Below are positions 27,889 to 41,635 of a DNA stretch of 64,000 bases, in pieces; position 1 is the stretch's first letter; every line of letters starts with the position of its first letter. The notes under the pieces are model-generated. The model was not told where the DNA came from. It saw nothing but the letters and a program-made list of their open reading frames with translations, and ran no database searches. Source of the stretch: Manihot esculenta (Eukaryota; Streptophyta; Magnoliopsida; Malpighiales; Euphorbiaceae); the NCBI RefSeq assembly GCF_001659605.2, contig NC_035174.2, forward strand, positions 2,792,389 through 2,856,388. The letters are read 5' to 3'. The translations under genes were made by a program, and so were the position numbers.

Positions 27889-29497
27889 CTCACGTCTAAA
27901 AAGAAAAATCTCACATAAACACCCATTGAATATTCTAAATTTAAATAAAAAAATTTTATTACAACTTTATGGATTATTATTTTTATGTTCCCATTTTCTT
28001 ATAAATTCAGAGCATTAATTAAAAAAGTAATTAAATTACTTAAATTATAATAATTTGACTAAATTATTTAGTATTTACTTTAATTATTTCTTCAATAATT
28101 ATCTCTCCATTAGTATAACGCATTTTATCATTTATGTTTTTATTTACATTAATTATCTGACATTTTCATGTGTTTTAAAAAATTGTATAAATCATTATTG
28201 TGTTTAATATATATGTATAATAGTAAAATTAAAAAAAAACACCACTTAATATTTCTTACGGTTGGCAGAAATTTATTTATTTATTGAAAAGAAGAAACGA
28301 GGTGACTTGGTGAGGAAGAAAACGCGAAATAAACTTTACAAAGACCACAATGTCAAGGCCAAGTTGTCCTAGGCTTTCTGTGTCTGTTGCTGGTGTACTT
28401 CAGGGCCTTAATTTTTAAAAAAGAGTCTCGTTGTACTACTGGGCCTAAATTTAGAGAAAGGCTATTTTAGAGCTACTGGGCCTCACTCTCGGGCCGTTGT
28501 GACATGGGTTGTTCCATTTAATTTAATAGCGCATATTCCACATTCAAATTTAAATTAACAATATTTTAATAATTAAGTGTATATATCTATATATGCAGGC
28601 AATTTTATATTTTTTTTATCGGCTTCAGCCTTAGTAAAAAATTTTCTTTTCATAAAACAATAAGAGCTTTAATGAAAGAATTTTGTATCCTCCTTTCTCA
28701 TCTTTTGCACAGCTTCTTGAATTTCACCAGCGCCCTATTGTGCTGTTCAGCGAACATATGCTACTGAACAATTTCCTCCATGCCATAATACTCGTAGCGA
28801 ATTACCACAAATCCCTCACATCATGTGATCACCTTTGGACTTGGCACTTTCCTCCATGCATACGATTCTCGATTGCAAATATTAATTAAAGATAGCTTAA
28901 TCAATTACTATTTCATTCTAATTAACAAAACTTAAAAGTGCATTTGTGGATTTGCATTTAGAGTATCATGTGTGAGAGGAGAAAGAGCAATCTCGATCTT
29001 CATTTTCTGACAGCATTTTTAAATACTGCGTATATGATGAAATATTCCTTATAGTTCTAATTTTTATTTCTAACAGCAAATCAACGGACTTATTAATTAA
29101 AGGCATCATAAAGTGGTTAAATTTGCTGAATCTCTTTCTTATGCTACAGCCTTAAATATCAATGCACCTAAAAAAATAATTAAAAAGGTTAATTCAATAT
29201 TTTGAAAATTAAATTTTACAATATTAAATATATTCTATATCATTTGTAACATTATTTTTGCAAAACTAAATTAACCTGCCGAAAAGCGTCCTACTTTGGC
29301 GGCATATTAACACCAAGAATTTTACAGATTTACTAACCAGATTTTTTCCATTGGTTTTATAATATTAATCTAAAATTTACCAAAGATTGAATTTCATCTA
29401 TAGAACAATTAGTCTTGTATATTATAGCAGATTTAAATTGTACCTAATTTCTGTTGCCGATATCTGTCAGAGATCCATAATAAATTTTCGGATAAAA
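27889..29497. other. Intergenic, no gene seen
   Basis: AT-rich DNA with short unsupported frames only (for example 28683-28889). No RNA gene or TE boundary could be recognised. Confidence 0.5.
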
Positions 29498-30795
29498 AAT
29501 TTAGAGACGTACGATTTTTAAAAATGTGACAAGTGCCACAAGTTTATAATAAAGTTGTAAGTGAAAATTTTATCATTTAAAAGAAATTTTATATTTTTAT
29601 TATTTTTTTAGATTTTTTTTAATTTTTTATATTAGAATTTTTCTATGATAAACATTTTTTTAACTGTTTAAAATACTTTTTAATTTTCAAGAATCAATTA
29701 AAAATTTTGACTTTTAGCCTTTCGTTTTCAACCGACAACCAAAAGGCACGATTCGGTGTAATTAAAGTATCGTTGGCAAAATTGAGAAAGATGATCAGAC
29801 AATTAGCCCTATAACGGAATAACAACTAATCCGCCGCAGTTGAACGCCCACAGCCAGTTTCAAATCCTATAGTCACAAATTTTCAATAGGATTATCACGA
29901 AACTTATAAGATAAAGATAGATTTTCAAAACTTTAATTACTGGTTTATTGGATATAGAATCTGTTCTTAATTGGTTAGCGGAGGATGATCGGTATTTCGA
30001 AGTTATAAATGTGAAAGAGGATCGAGTTGGCAAATCAATATTGCAGTTAATCTTATTGCTTTTCCTAGAGGTTTTCATAATACTATTGCAGCAAATAATT
30101 TGGCAAATCAATATGTGGACATTTTTCAAATATGTACAATAATATCTTACAGAAACTAATAACAAGTATAAAGTTGCAGCTGATAAACATAGGCGCTTCA
30201 AGTTATTCAATATTTATGATCAACTTATGGTGCATCTGTACAAGAATGTGGTGGAAGACTGAAAAAACTTGATGCAAAGAAGATTGGTCCATTTCGAATT
30301 ATTTAAAAAATTAACAATAATACCTATATTTTTTACCTTTCAGGTTATATAAAAATTTCTAAAATATTTAACGTGATAGATCTATTTTAGTACTACTCTG
30401 CTGATGACAACTCGAGGTCAAGTTCTTTATAAGTGGAAGGGAATGATGCAGAGCAATTAACTTTAAATTTTATGGCAGGTTTGGACCGGGTATAATTTCT
30501 ATTGCTGGCATTCATAGGAGGCCCAAATTAGTTTTTCAAAAACGTGAATTTCTAAACGCACAACTTTCAAAAGTGTGACGAGAGTCACATAACTGTTATA
30601 AAGTTCGAAACGAAAATTTTATCGTTTACAAAATCAATTTTGTATTTTTATTATTTTTTTAAATTTATTTCATAATTTTTTATATTAAAAATTTTTCTAT
30701 TATAAATAATTATTTTTTAAACTGTTTGAGACACTTTTCAATTTTTAAGAATTAATAAGAAATTTAAGGTTTTAACATTCGGTTTTCTACATTAT
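29498..30795 (+). mobile_element. Collapsed Ty3/gypsy element between old LTR-like repeats
   Basis: Two diverged direct repeats of about 245 bp, 29498-29740 and 30547-30795, share motif order ('aaatgtgaca..tgccac', 'gaaaattttatc', 'tatttttattattttttta', 'tttttctat.ataa', 'actgttt'). They bracket coding debris. At 29955-30020 a plus-strand frame reads VLNWLAEDDRYFEVINV, like the start of a gypsy gag domain. From about 30160 to 30400 broken frames resemble the integrase C-terminus: YKVAADKHRRFK, LDAKKIGPFRI, and KISKIFNVIDL. Protease, reverse transcriptase and RNase H are missing. I infer a heavily deleted element with both LTRs; exact LTR ends and a target duplication could not be fixed. Confidence 0.55.
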
Positions 30796-31470
30796 ATATT
30801 AAAATTTGACGATTTGACGGAAGATAAACAGTTTTATTTCAGGTTGTTTTTATTTTTATAATATTTTATAAGATTTTAAATTTATATTTTTAAGATTATA
30901 TTATTTCAATTTCTAAAGTAAAAAATCGCAATCCTATACCTAGCTAGTTGTAAAGAGATTATAGAGATTTTATTACATTTAGTTAAATCTTTAATGCTAT
31001 ATACACGGTATATTTAGTTAGTGTTGTAGTTATTGAGTTGTACAGAAAAATTAGCGCCATCCAAACTTTTTTCTATCTTCGTCAGTATATTTTTATCCCA
31101 ACATTATCCTACAACCTCCCATGCCTTTTCTAGATATAGCTGCGTAATATCATTAACACCAAACATATTCATTTGTTATGAGAAAAAATTTATCAATAAT
31201 ATTAATTATGAATTGTTAGAAAAACTTAGCATTCAATTAAAACTCTACCTATCAAGTGAAGAAATCTGACTAAATAAAAGAGAAGCCAAGCTAGAAAAAG
31301 GTGAGGGCAACACGGCAACCATGTTATTTTTATAACTTCTGAAGATGTTAATATGCTAATCAGTATCTCACAAGCAATCTGGTGCGATAATTTATATTCA
31401 TACATGAAGATCAGATGATACCCTATGCAATGGAGAAATTTATTCCTAATGTTCACAGATATTTTGCTAA

Positions 31471-32491
31471 CTAGTTGGGATTTTCAGTACTTGTTGAAGG
31501 CATTGCTTCAATTAGTTTATTTTGCAGCTCAGATATATCAATGCATGTCATGTAGCTGACCTGTGAAGCCAAAGGAGTGTTGCACTTAGACAAGAACTTG
31601 AGAATAAATAAACAAAACTAAACATTGAACCCTAAACCTAGCTAGTGATCATTGATTTATGGTTGGTAATGGTACCTCAGATTGGATGGTGTGGATAACT
31701 CTTTGATTTACTTTGGCGGAAGTAAAACAAACGACATCTAGCCCTTCTTCACGAAGCAATTCCAATACTCTTGAAAGGTGAAAAACTTGCTTCCCTAAGC
31801 CACCACTACTGATCACGATCTCAACCCCAAGAAATGATGAGCGTACCACTACCGAAGTTGGAGCAAAGCTATTTATCCTCTCACCCTCAGCCTCATGGCC
31901 GAGAGCTCTCAAATTGGATGAGTTTTTCATCTCATCTCTGTACAAACTAAGTTGTTTAATCTTCTTTTGCAAATCTTTTATATATTTCTCTGCTTGGTGG
32001 ATTTGATCCGATATTGCACGCTTTCCCTGCAACTCCAGAAAGGGAAAATGCATATACCCTAATGAAACCCATAAAATATATGCTGAGGGCGAGATAAATA
32101 GAGATATCCTTGGACATAATTGAACAATTATTATCAATCATATACAAAGAAATTAAAACAAAGACGATTTCATCACCTTGATATATTCAAGAGGTAGCAG
32201 ATTTCTAAGAGAAGTGTAAAGGGTGGTCATATCTTGCCTTCTTCGTCTCTCAAAATCTCTATGCATAATCTTCTTGGTACTAATTTCAGCAGATTTCTCG
32301 TCTTTCTTGCGACTAAAACATGGGATTCGCTGCTGGTCTTTTCTCTTTTTATTCTCATTACATGGGTCAATGCCATCTGCTGTAGTATGACCCTGCAGAA
32401 TCAGGATCATATCTTGTGGAACTGAGGTTTCTTGGTACGGAGTAGAAGAAATCTGGAAGGAGAGCTCGTTGTTCTGGTGTGAGGGAAACAT
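31471..32491 (-). CDS. bHLH transcription factor, bHLH36/118/126-like, paralog 1
   Basis: A nuclear DNA-binding regulator. Exons (minus) are 32491-32177, 32026-31676 and 31560-31471, with GT-AG introns and phase-0 borders, encoding 251 residues. The N-terminal MFPSHQNNELSFQIS block is followed by a charged linker. The basic helix is HRDFERRRRQDMTTLY, with the His-Glu-Arg DNA-contact pattern. Helix 1 and the loop read [13 protein letters not shown], and exon 2 continues with helix 2 KRAISDQIHQAEKYIKDLQ. An ACT-like C-terminal part follows (SSFLGVEIVISSG, VCFTSAKVNQRVIHTIQSE). The start was set at the ATG opening MFP, shared with paralog 2; an in-frame ATG 54 bp upstream (32545) exists. It lies about 3.3 kb from paralog 2 in the same orientation. 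Targets are unknown. Confidence 0.92.
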
Positions 32492-32699
32492 GGCAGCGCC
32501 GTAGATGGGTATGCAATGATTTGGGTGTATGTTTTTTGCCTGCAACCTGGATTAGGACAAAGACTGGATACGTTTGTTAGGGTTTGAGATATGGGATGGA
32601 GGTCAACAAGGCCAAGATTCCACTGTCTGATTGTCTCTCCAAATAAGATGGATACGCTCAAAATGATATCATTTTTTCATCATATTAAAAGAAGTGATC

Positions 32700-35600
32700 C
32701 TCACCCACCACCTAATTTATATTGATAATTCATTAAGGATAAGGGCGTTATATCATTTACTCATTCTTTAAAATAGATTAGTTTAAGAGTATTGAACCAC
32801 TGTCGAGTTAAGATTTCTAAATAAATATAAAAATTCACATATAATTTATAATTTAAATGTTAAAACATTTTTAATATAATTTGTTATTCAAAATTGTATG
32901 TGTTTTATATTAGAGGTTAAATAATTTAATTGATTAAATTCGTCATATAATTCATTGATTAATTCTTTTTGTATTTAATTGAGATTCAAAGACAAGATTT
33001 TATAAAATAATTATGCAGTGGCAGTGTTAAGCGAGAGCAAAGAGAAAAGGAGAATATGCGAAACTCTCAGTGGTAGTTACTTTTGTTTTTTTGGTTGACA
33101 AAGAAATTAAAGCTAGGCGCTAAACGCATCACACAAATCCTTCCTCGTGAGCTCTTTCAGATTTCCTGGCACCAAAACAATCACATGAGTTCTAAAAATA
33201 TAACTCTTAGAATGATTGTAAGTCAATCAGCGGCTTCAATAGCTTTTTTGAGAATATGGAGAGTCTGCTGTTCATCAAATAAGGACCTTGCATATAGCAT
33301 TCACAATCAATAAGCATTCCGAAAATATTAACAGACTAATTAATTAGTTATTAACATTAGAAGTCAAAGCGTTATGTGAAGATCTTCAACAAATAAAAAT
33401 GAATTATGGGTCTAACAGCGCAGCTGCTTTTACTACAGTTTGTGAACGCAACATATAAAAGTAAAGGTTAAGATGAAGATGCTCCCATCACCTTAATTTC
33501 CATACTCATTCAATAAAGAAAATTATATAAAAATAGATTTAATATTTTAAAGACATCACACGTGTCAAGAAAAAACGACCATTCAATTTGGCTGGGGTTA
33601 TAATGATCCAACGGGAGTTGGTGGTTGTTTAATCTATTCATTTATTCATGTGATTGTTGTCAACAAATCGCTTACAATCATGGAGCCATGCTTATTGAAG
33701 GTTTTGATATCCTTATCTATAATAGCCGTCAATTATTTTTTAATATTTATTTTTAATTTAAATATATGTATAGATATTTATTTATATAAATATATTTAAT
33801 TTAATTGAGTAAATATTTTATAATAATATTTATAAATTTCTTGAACTTTTTTAAATAAAGAGAATTATATATCATATAAAATATTTAAATTTTGAAATAT
33901 AAATTATTAGTAAAAATATTCCTTATAGATTATTTATTAAAATACATAAAATTAAACAGATCTAAATAATAACAAATAAATTTAAATATCAAATTATTAA
34001 TTAAATTTGATCTAAATACAAATAAGGCAAATTTCGTTATACTCTTCTCTTGCGGACTAAAAATTAAGTAGTCTATTGGGATTACATCTGGATTTTCATT
34101 ATTTATTTTAATTTGTAGAAAGGGAAATCAATAAGAGAGAGAGAATTAATATGTAAATAATTAATTGCAAAAATGAGGCCATATATGATAAGCTTTTTGG
34201 AGCCAATTGTATTTGTTTTCAACCTATGCGAGCTTCCTGCGCGCTATTAATGCTAATTTATTATTTTATTTTTTAATAAAATTATATATTTTACAACATT
34301 TGAATATATTTTAGCTTCATCATGGAGTGTCCTTGAGCAAATGAAGAGTTAAAAAAACATTTGATCAAAGTAAACAAACAAGCATTAATTTTCCTCTTGG
34401 ATTGCAATAATCCACCAACTTGAATTGACATTAAAATTTTTCATACAACAAAATGAATCTCATTTACTCTAGAAGCAAGAAACATTACTTCCATTACAAA
34501 AAAAAAAAAAAAAAAAATGATGATCTGCAAGTAAGCAAACTATTTAGAGATAGACATTAAAGATTAGCAAACTACAATGACTCCACGACTTGTAATTAAT
34601 TCCTAAAATATCATCCTAAAGGTAATTAGAATAATTTCTAAGATGAGAAACCGAAGCTGTTCATTATATCTACGCATGTGGAGCAAAACAATGACAAAGG
34701 TACTATCTCAATAATAGGGCTGGTGTTTGCATGCAGGACGTGACCCCATCATCTATCTCATCAATGCCAAGGTTTCCAATGGGAGAGTATACTGTAAACA
34801 TATAATACAAGGATATTTTATAACAGGTGTGTACATGTTCACAAGCTGGCATCAAATCCTACAGGATAATGGATAGGGATCTTTGTGAGTTGGGCATATA
34901 TATATGCATAGCTGGAATTGGATTCAGTACAACTCATTACATTGGACAAGACACATCATTCTGCTGGTTGGTAGCACACCAGATTGTTAGAAAACTAACC
35001 CACAAAATTTATATATTTCCATTTGAGAGATCACTCACTTGGCCATATATACATATACTTGCATGCAAAAGGGCTGGAAAACTAAGTACAAATAATAATA
35101 ATAATAATCAAAATGCAAGTTGATCAACATCTTTTAACAAAAAACAAATGGCAAACAAATTAATATTAAGCATTAATGCAAAATATGTGCGGATGAAGAA
35201 AATATCAAAGTTAATAAGAACACAAATAAATAATAGGACCCCCAAAAGGAAGAGGAACTAAGGCAAAGATATTGCCATGAATATCAAAAAAAAAAAAAAA
35301 AAAAAAAAAAACGCAAACAAAAACTTAATCTACATATCATAATTCCATAGAAAGAAGCTCAAGATTGAGATATTGAGTACTTATTTCTAAAGCACATGAA
35401 AATTAAATAGAATTCAAGTTTTTATGTTTAAGTACTTCCTGTATCAATTCTATGCAAGAAGTATCTAATTTTTTATAATTATCCAAATTACAACCGAAAC
35501 AGTAGAGAACTTGAATCCTAGAAATCCAACAAGTGTATGCACACCATGTCACACATATATGAGGCTTAAAGAGAGTTTCTGAACTAATGAACCTCAAATA

Positions 35601-35830
35601 TTTCTCAAAATGCTTACAAGATAACTAGCAAGTACAGCCACATTATTTTCTCAGAATCACGAGGATAGAGTATCTTTGTAGTGATATTATTAAGGAAAAT
35701 CAGGTCAAAGCCTAACTAAGCAATTACAACCAAGTTTAGTTTTCGGATCAAAAGTTAGAAATGTACAGTGCAGAACTATGGTGTCCTCAACACTCAGGAA
35801 CATGGTTATTTGAATAAATAACATCACCAA
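32700..35830. other. Intergenic DNA between the two bHLH paralogs
   Basis: AT-rich, with several pure A-runs (34499-34516, 35284-35311) and an (AAT)n stretch near 35089-35107. No third bHLH copy or exon remnant was recognised. Short frames such as 33083-33313 and 34827-35123 lack features. Confidence 0.5.
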
Positions 35831-35832
35831 GA

Positions 35833-36876
35833 TCAAGGGACAAGCGGGTTTAATTTCTGCTGCAGCTCGGATAGATTTACGCAAGTTGAATCTTTCACCT
35901 GTGGAGTAAGCATCATACATGAAGCTAAGATGATCCTAAACTTAAAACCCTTAACATAGCAACTGAGAATAAGTGATTATATATATACCTCAGCATGGAT
36001 GGTGTGAAATACCCTTTCATTCACTTTGGTGGAAACACAGTTAACTACAGAAATTTCAGCTTCAAGGAGTAGTTGCAGTGCTCTTGATAGGCTCGAACTT
36101 TGCTCCCCAAAGCCGCTACTAAACACAATCTGAATGCCGCTCAAACAAGGACGGATTATGAATCCCGTACTTAGGGAACAGTTATTTGAATTTCCACTAC
36201 TTTGTATGGGAATATTTCTGAAATTAGTCTTCTTCTTCAACTCATCCCTCTTGGAATCTAGTTCTTTGATCCTTTTCTTCAGGTGCTTTATATAATTCAC
36301 AGCCTCGTTCATGTGGTCAGATATTGAACGCTTTCCCTGAAAAACCCAGCAAAATAAACCTTGTGAGTTGTGGCGTCAATCTTTAGCCCCAAAACTCTCT
36401 CTCACACACACAGAGAACAGGATCTTTGAGAAATCAAGAGGCAAGAGCCACAAATAGGAACCCATTAATTTCTGGGCAAAATTTTACAATTTAAACGTAA
36501 GTGTAACCCATATAATATTTTACAAGTACAATTTATTTGCGACTGTAGAAACAGGAACTTATGGGCAAGTTCTGACCTTGATATATTCAAGAGGGAGTAA
36601 AGATCGAAGGGATGCATAAAGGGTAGTCATTTCTTGCCTTCTTTGGCGTTCAATATCCCTATGCAACAACTTCTTCTTATCATTACTGTTATCCCTAGCA
36701 CTCTGATCATTGTCCATAGAAATGGATTTTCGCCGCCTACTTTGTCCCAAGTCATCTGCTACATCAGTACTGCCATAAAGCGCAGGATGAGAGGTAATCA
36801 AATCTTGTGGGATTTCGTTGCGAGTATTAGAAGAAATCTGGAAGCACAGTTCATTGCCTTGTTGTAAAGGAAACAT
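35833..36876 (-). CDS. bHLH transcription factor, bHLH36/118/126-like, paralog 2
   Basis: Exons (minus) are 36876-36577, 36336-35989 and 35898-35833, encoding 237 residues with the same three-exon, phase-0 structure as paralog 1. The basic region is [16 protein letters not shown], helix 1 [13 protein letters not shown], and helix 2 [20 protein letters not shown]. The C-terminal ACT-like part reads [12 protein letters not shown] and [13 protein letters not shown], and exon 3 ends with [12 protein letters not shown]. Only the bHLH core, the N-terminal [15 protein letters not shown] block and the C-terminal part are well shared with paralog 1; the linkers differ, so the duplication is not recent. 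An in-frame ATG at 36918 would add 14 residues, but the family begins at MFPLQQ. It likely binds DNA as a dimer; no target is visible here. Confidence 0.93.
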
Positions 36877-37896
36877 AGTCACAAAAATTATTTGAAGCTT
36901 CAAAGGGTAAGGTGGCAAGAAGCGATGGAGGTTAAAGAAGCAGATATGTTTGTTAGGGTATTTGATCTTCTATGGCCCTGAGATGCCAAGATTCCCTCAA
37001 TTTTCCTTTTTTTTTTATTATATCGATTAAACAATGTGACTTAACGATCCATTTCTTAAAAGCTTGCTTGTGGACACTGTAGCTTTGTACAAAAGTTAAT
37101 CCACTCTTCGTTTTCACATATGGTGGGCATTTCTCCATAAACAATGTTTTATTTATTTATTTTTTATTTACCCTTTTTTCTTTCCATCATTGCATCAATT
37201 TTGAGAGCAAAATATCCGTTGGATTATGAGTAGGGCGTGATGTGTCAAGCAAGTATTCAAAAGGGCTACATTATTGATTTGACTTTGCACAAGAAGAACT
37301 CCGGGTGAGATACACTTGGTCGACATCATCACGACATAAATGCACGATGATGACTGCTTTGATTTTTTTTTTTCCCTCTCCTTTTCATTAAGTTACCATC
37401 ATTGAAATAATAATAATTATTACAATAATTTGCCCAATAAATAATGTATTTAATTTGAATATCATTAAAAAAAATAATATATTATAAATAAAAATTATTT
37501 TATTATGTTATAAAAATTATATCGCTATAATAAATATATTTAAATAAATATGAAATATTTTAAATTTTATTCTTTTATTATCATTTCAAAAAAAATCACT
37601 TATTATATTATGAAAATAACTCAATTATTTATTCTCATACAACGGTAATTATATCTGTGTTTAATGTTAGTTTTATATATATATTTTTTTCAATTACTCA
37701 TTAGAGGGGATAGGGCTAAGCGGAGCGAAAAGGGTTTTCATGACATGCTACTAAATATTTGTAGGAATATAGATTAAGAGTTTCTTTTGGTTTTAGTGAA
37801 ATTTCATAATAAATATAAATATAGTACAAATTCTATTATAATAATTAATAATCTATATAATATGGTTTTAGTGAATAATTTATCATGGTATCGATT

Positions 37897-37997
37897 TTCC
37901 ATTTTTTTTTTTTTTTGAAATAGGGGTTGGGGGAGTCGAATCTTAGACCTTTCAAGATTACAGGGTGCACTTTCCACCAGATTAAGTCTTGGAGTGC
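37897..37997 (-). mobile_element. tRNA-derived SINE, copy D
   Basis: About 100 bp. The A-tail shows as the T-run at 37902-37916, box B-like 'gattcgactcccc' (minus strand) lies near 37930-37942, and box A-like 'ctggtggaaagtgcac' near 37967-37982. The 7-bp target duplication ATCGATT lies at 37890-37896 and 37998-38004. It is intermediate in divergence between copies A and C. Confidence 0.85.
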
Positions 37998-38004
37998 ATC
38001 GATT

Positions 38005-41000
38005 CTGTATTTTAAACATGTTGGAAATGCATTGAAGGCATGTCTTGAGGCTACAATATCTTTTTGGCATTTTGTTTTGGTTGATGTCCTACTAGTCTTT
38101 TGGTTTTCTTTATTGTTTTTTCTTGTTTCAAATATATTTAGTTTGGTGTATCTATAAACTATGCTTTTATTCTACTTAATTATATTAAGTTTTTCTAAAC
38201 TTTATTCTCAATAAATTCATTAAAAAAGTAGTGCATAGAGAAATTGTGAACAATACTCCAAGTTCTGTTTTAGACGAATGCAATATATTAGTGAAAGATT
38301 TCATATCTGTTAGCATAAAAACATATTATTATTTTGTATCCTAGATACACTAATTAAATACTTTTTTATGTGTGATTTTATTAAGTAAACTATTAAAAAA
38401 ATTTGGGTCTAATCATTTTAGACTTGATAGTATTAGAGCCACTTTCAGTTAAAAATTTGAGCAAAATATGTAAGCTCAGAAGGAAGTAGTTATTTGTGTA
38501 TAAGGTGGAGCTATTACAGTTATTATCAACCTACAATACCTAGCATTCATCATTTCAGACGTGAGACTATGAAAATTTCACAAATTCATAGTCAAAACTC
38601 AAATGTATACATCTGCATGTGGATTTGCATGGTTCCCAAAAATTACAACTTTGTATTGTCTGCAGGTGGAAATGCGTAGAATAATCAAAAAAAAAATCAA
38701 GAAGAAGAAGAAGAATCACAAAAAAAGAGCAAGGGAGAATAATTGCAAAGGCCTAGCGAGGGAAGCCATTGAGCCTGGTGAAACTGAAAGGGAAATATAT
38801 ATATATTAACAATTAATCTTTTCAGTTTTATTTTAAATAATATAATTCATGGAAACAAATTAAAATTTAGAACTTTTTAAAAGAATTGCAATGAAAGCTG
38901 AGTTACTTGAACTGAATGACAAATCTGCAGAAAATCAGATGTAATCAGTTTGATCATCAAGTTAAATGGAATTATGATCTGCCTAATCAGTACTCAGCTT
39001 AGTCCAAACCCAAATGTAAATATTGCCAATAAATTTTTTTTAAAAAAATTATGAATTTAAAACTGTGAATATAGCAGTACGTCCTCGAGCGCAAGAACCT
39101 TAATAAAGGGAGTAGAAAATTGGTATTTTATTAGTTAATTGTAATTCCAAATGGTGCAGCTTAGTTTCTGCAGTAATCATAAGAAATGAAAAGGGGCAGA
39201 CACATATCAAACAGGATGAATAAAAAAGATCTCCAGGAACCACTTCTTGCTTTCTATAATTATTATTTTATAAGATTAATTTCTTTTTGCCTTTTTCCTG
39301 CCGTCTTGCTTACTGAATTATTTTTTTCTTTATTATTCATAGTGCTTACCAAACCAAACCAATCAGTCAGCTCTTCAAGTTTTGGGATTCCCCTACTAGG
39401 TATTTTGGCTGCTTTGCTTCTTCTCATCCTATTTGTGCTTAATTACCATTTTACATTAAATTTCTGTGTATGTTAAAGGAGAAAAGTGTATAAAAAAAAT
39501 GAAAAATAAAAAAGGATATTATGATATTATGGATAAAGCTGTTTACTTTATTAATTATTTGATTAAATAAATAAATGGATTTTATTCTTTGATCCACATT
39601 TGGATTTATCATAAATATATATTAAGACCAACTGAGGAGATAATGAGAGATGATCACCACCCATTTGAAAAGAAAAAGGAAAAAACAAAACAATTATTTT
39701 GTACTTGCTTAATAATTAATTAAACAATGTTAGAGATTTATATATAATATAAAAAGAGATTAAAGAAATCATCTGATAAAGGTATTTCATTCGTATCATG
39801 TGTTTGAGATTTGCTGACACTAGTTTGGTACAGGACCAATACTTATATATGATTCTCCTTTAATTTATTTAACTAAAGGAATCTACGCATTACTTATTAT
39901 TATTATTATTTTAAAAATCAGATTTTTTTTTATAATTGAATGGTCCAGTTTTTTAAGCTTATTTTTTAAAATTAAATTGAAATTATAAACTTTTTTCAGT
40001 GTACTTATATAATAAAATATTTAATTAACATATAAGCTCTTTGTAGAGGTAATTTTAGATGAACACAGCATCATTATTCCAAGGGACTGTAATTTTTCCT
40101 TATGGGGTTGGGCAAAGCTCAATGTCCTATGTGCGACAATACAATCTCAATCTACTGCTTAGCTATATAAGCCCAATTGACGTTCTAAAGAAGTAAAGGA
40201 TCATCATGTCCTTTTATCTGAAAATGAAATGAATTATTATTTATTTGATTCCAAACTCAGCCTTTAATTAATTTAAAAAGTCAATTACAGTCTATGAGCA
40301 TGATGAAATGTAAAAACCCGAAGTAACATGCCGGTGCCTTCATTTTTAAAGAGAATGAACCGTGTCTGATCTTCCCAGAGATAGGGAAATAGGAAGATTT
40401 TTCTTAAGCATGAATGGGTTAGAAAATTAAGACTGAAGGGCCAAAATTCCGTTCAAAGGCTTAGGCCCATCTGACTTCGCTATGGTTCTCAATCTCAGGT
40501 TCTAGAAGTCCTGACAAAAACTGGGAGTTTTTCTAACATAGCAAAATCCTGTGAACCCACAAAAGCTGCTTGCTAAAGCGTCTCCTTTACTTGAAAACTC
40601 ATCAACGAATTGCCATGTATAATGGTTTAAATAAAACTCATCAACTTCATCCTCAATACACAGGAGACAGTTCTTCCAAACAAGTATACGCTATTTAAAT
40701 TTTAAATCAACGTACGCGTGCGTATGCGTGCAAAATATTAACTTTTTATGATTCTAACGATAAGAGCAAATACGAATGTATTTAGATCATAAATATGGAG
40801 ACATTCTCAAAGTTTGTTGTGCATAATTATCTAACGCACCATATTATACATGATTGATTGACTTATTGTGAAAGTATTTTCGTCCATGTGCACATATCAT
40901 AATAATTTTTTAAACCATTGAATATGTATTAAAATTTTTTAGGAAAAAGTCGTAGTGTGTCTAAGAAGTTCATCAGTCTTACAAGTGAATTATAAAATCA

Positions 41001-41630
41001 TAATCTTATGACTCAGATCAATATCAAATATGCAAGTCAAACAAAAATAAAGAATACGAAATCAATTTCTTGTAGCCAGATAGCATCACTGGAAAAGTAG
41101 CTGAAGAGTACATCAACAATACTTATGAGAAATTTATTTTTAATGAAAAATTTTGAGAAAACACTCGATTTGAAGCTTTAGAACAAATGACTTGATAAAA
41201 GACATATAAGGACAGTCTTTTTATTTCCCCTCTTTCTTCGTCAGAGATAATCAAAGGGGCTTCGTGTTGTCAATGAATTGATGGACTATTTGCCACAATG
41301 ATAGAGCTAAGTATAAAAAATTCTTTAACTTTTGGGCAGAACAGGTGAAAAATTGCAATGTTTCACCTACCACAGAGCAAGTAAACATACCAAATACATT
41401 GACCGAGAATTCAAGCCTTTCTTGGTAGTTTGGGGAACATGAGCCCAATCAGCAACCATGAATAAGTCAGCACTTCTGATGATTGAATGGTCCCTTCTCC
41501 ATTAGCTCAAAACATGGGCATGTAGAGATCCTCAATCCAAACAAAAGGTCCAAGGCCAAAAATATGGCAGACAAGTAAGTTGGCTTCATTTTCCTTTCTC
41601 CTTCTCATCTCAAGCTTGTGGAACGAGGGC
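38005..41630. other. Intergenic, AT-rich, no gene supported
   Basis: Short frames only. The 96-codon frame at 39186-39476 is rich in hydrophobic residues (two membrane-like stretches), but this is typical of random AT-rich DNA. The part at 41220-41450 has slightly protein-like minus-strand composition without a recognisable family. Confidence 0.5.
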
Positions 41631-41635
41631 ATCAC

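Noticed and set aside
6141..38010. The four T-run elements as real tRNA genes
   Set aside because: They have box A/B-like sequence but no tRNA fold with an acceptor stem. They do have A-tails and target duplications, which is the SINE pattern.
39186..39476. 96-codon hydrophobic frame as a small membrane protein
   Set aside because: Two hydrophobic stretches, but T-rich DNA yields these by chance. No signal of codon bias or homology that I recognise, so it was not listed as a gene.
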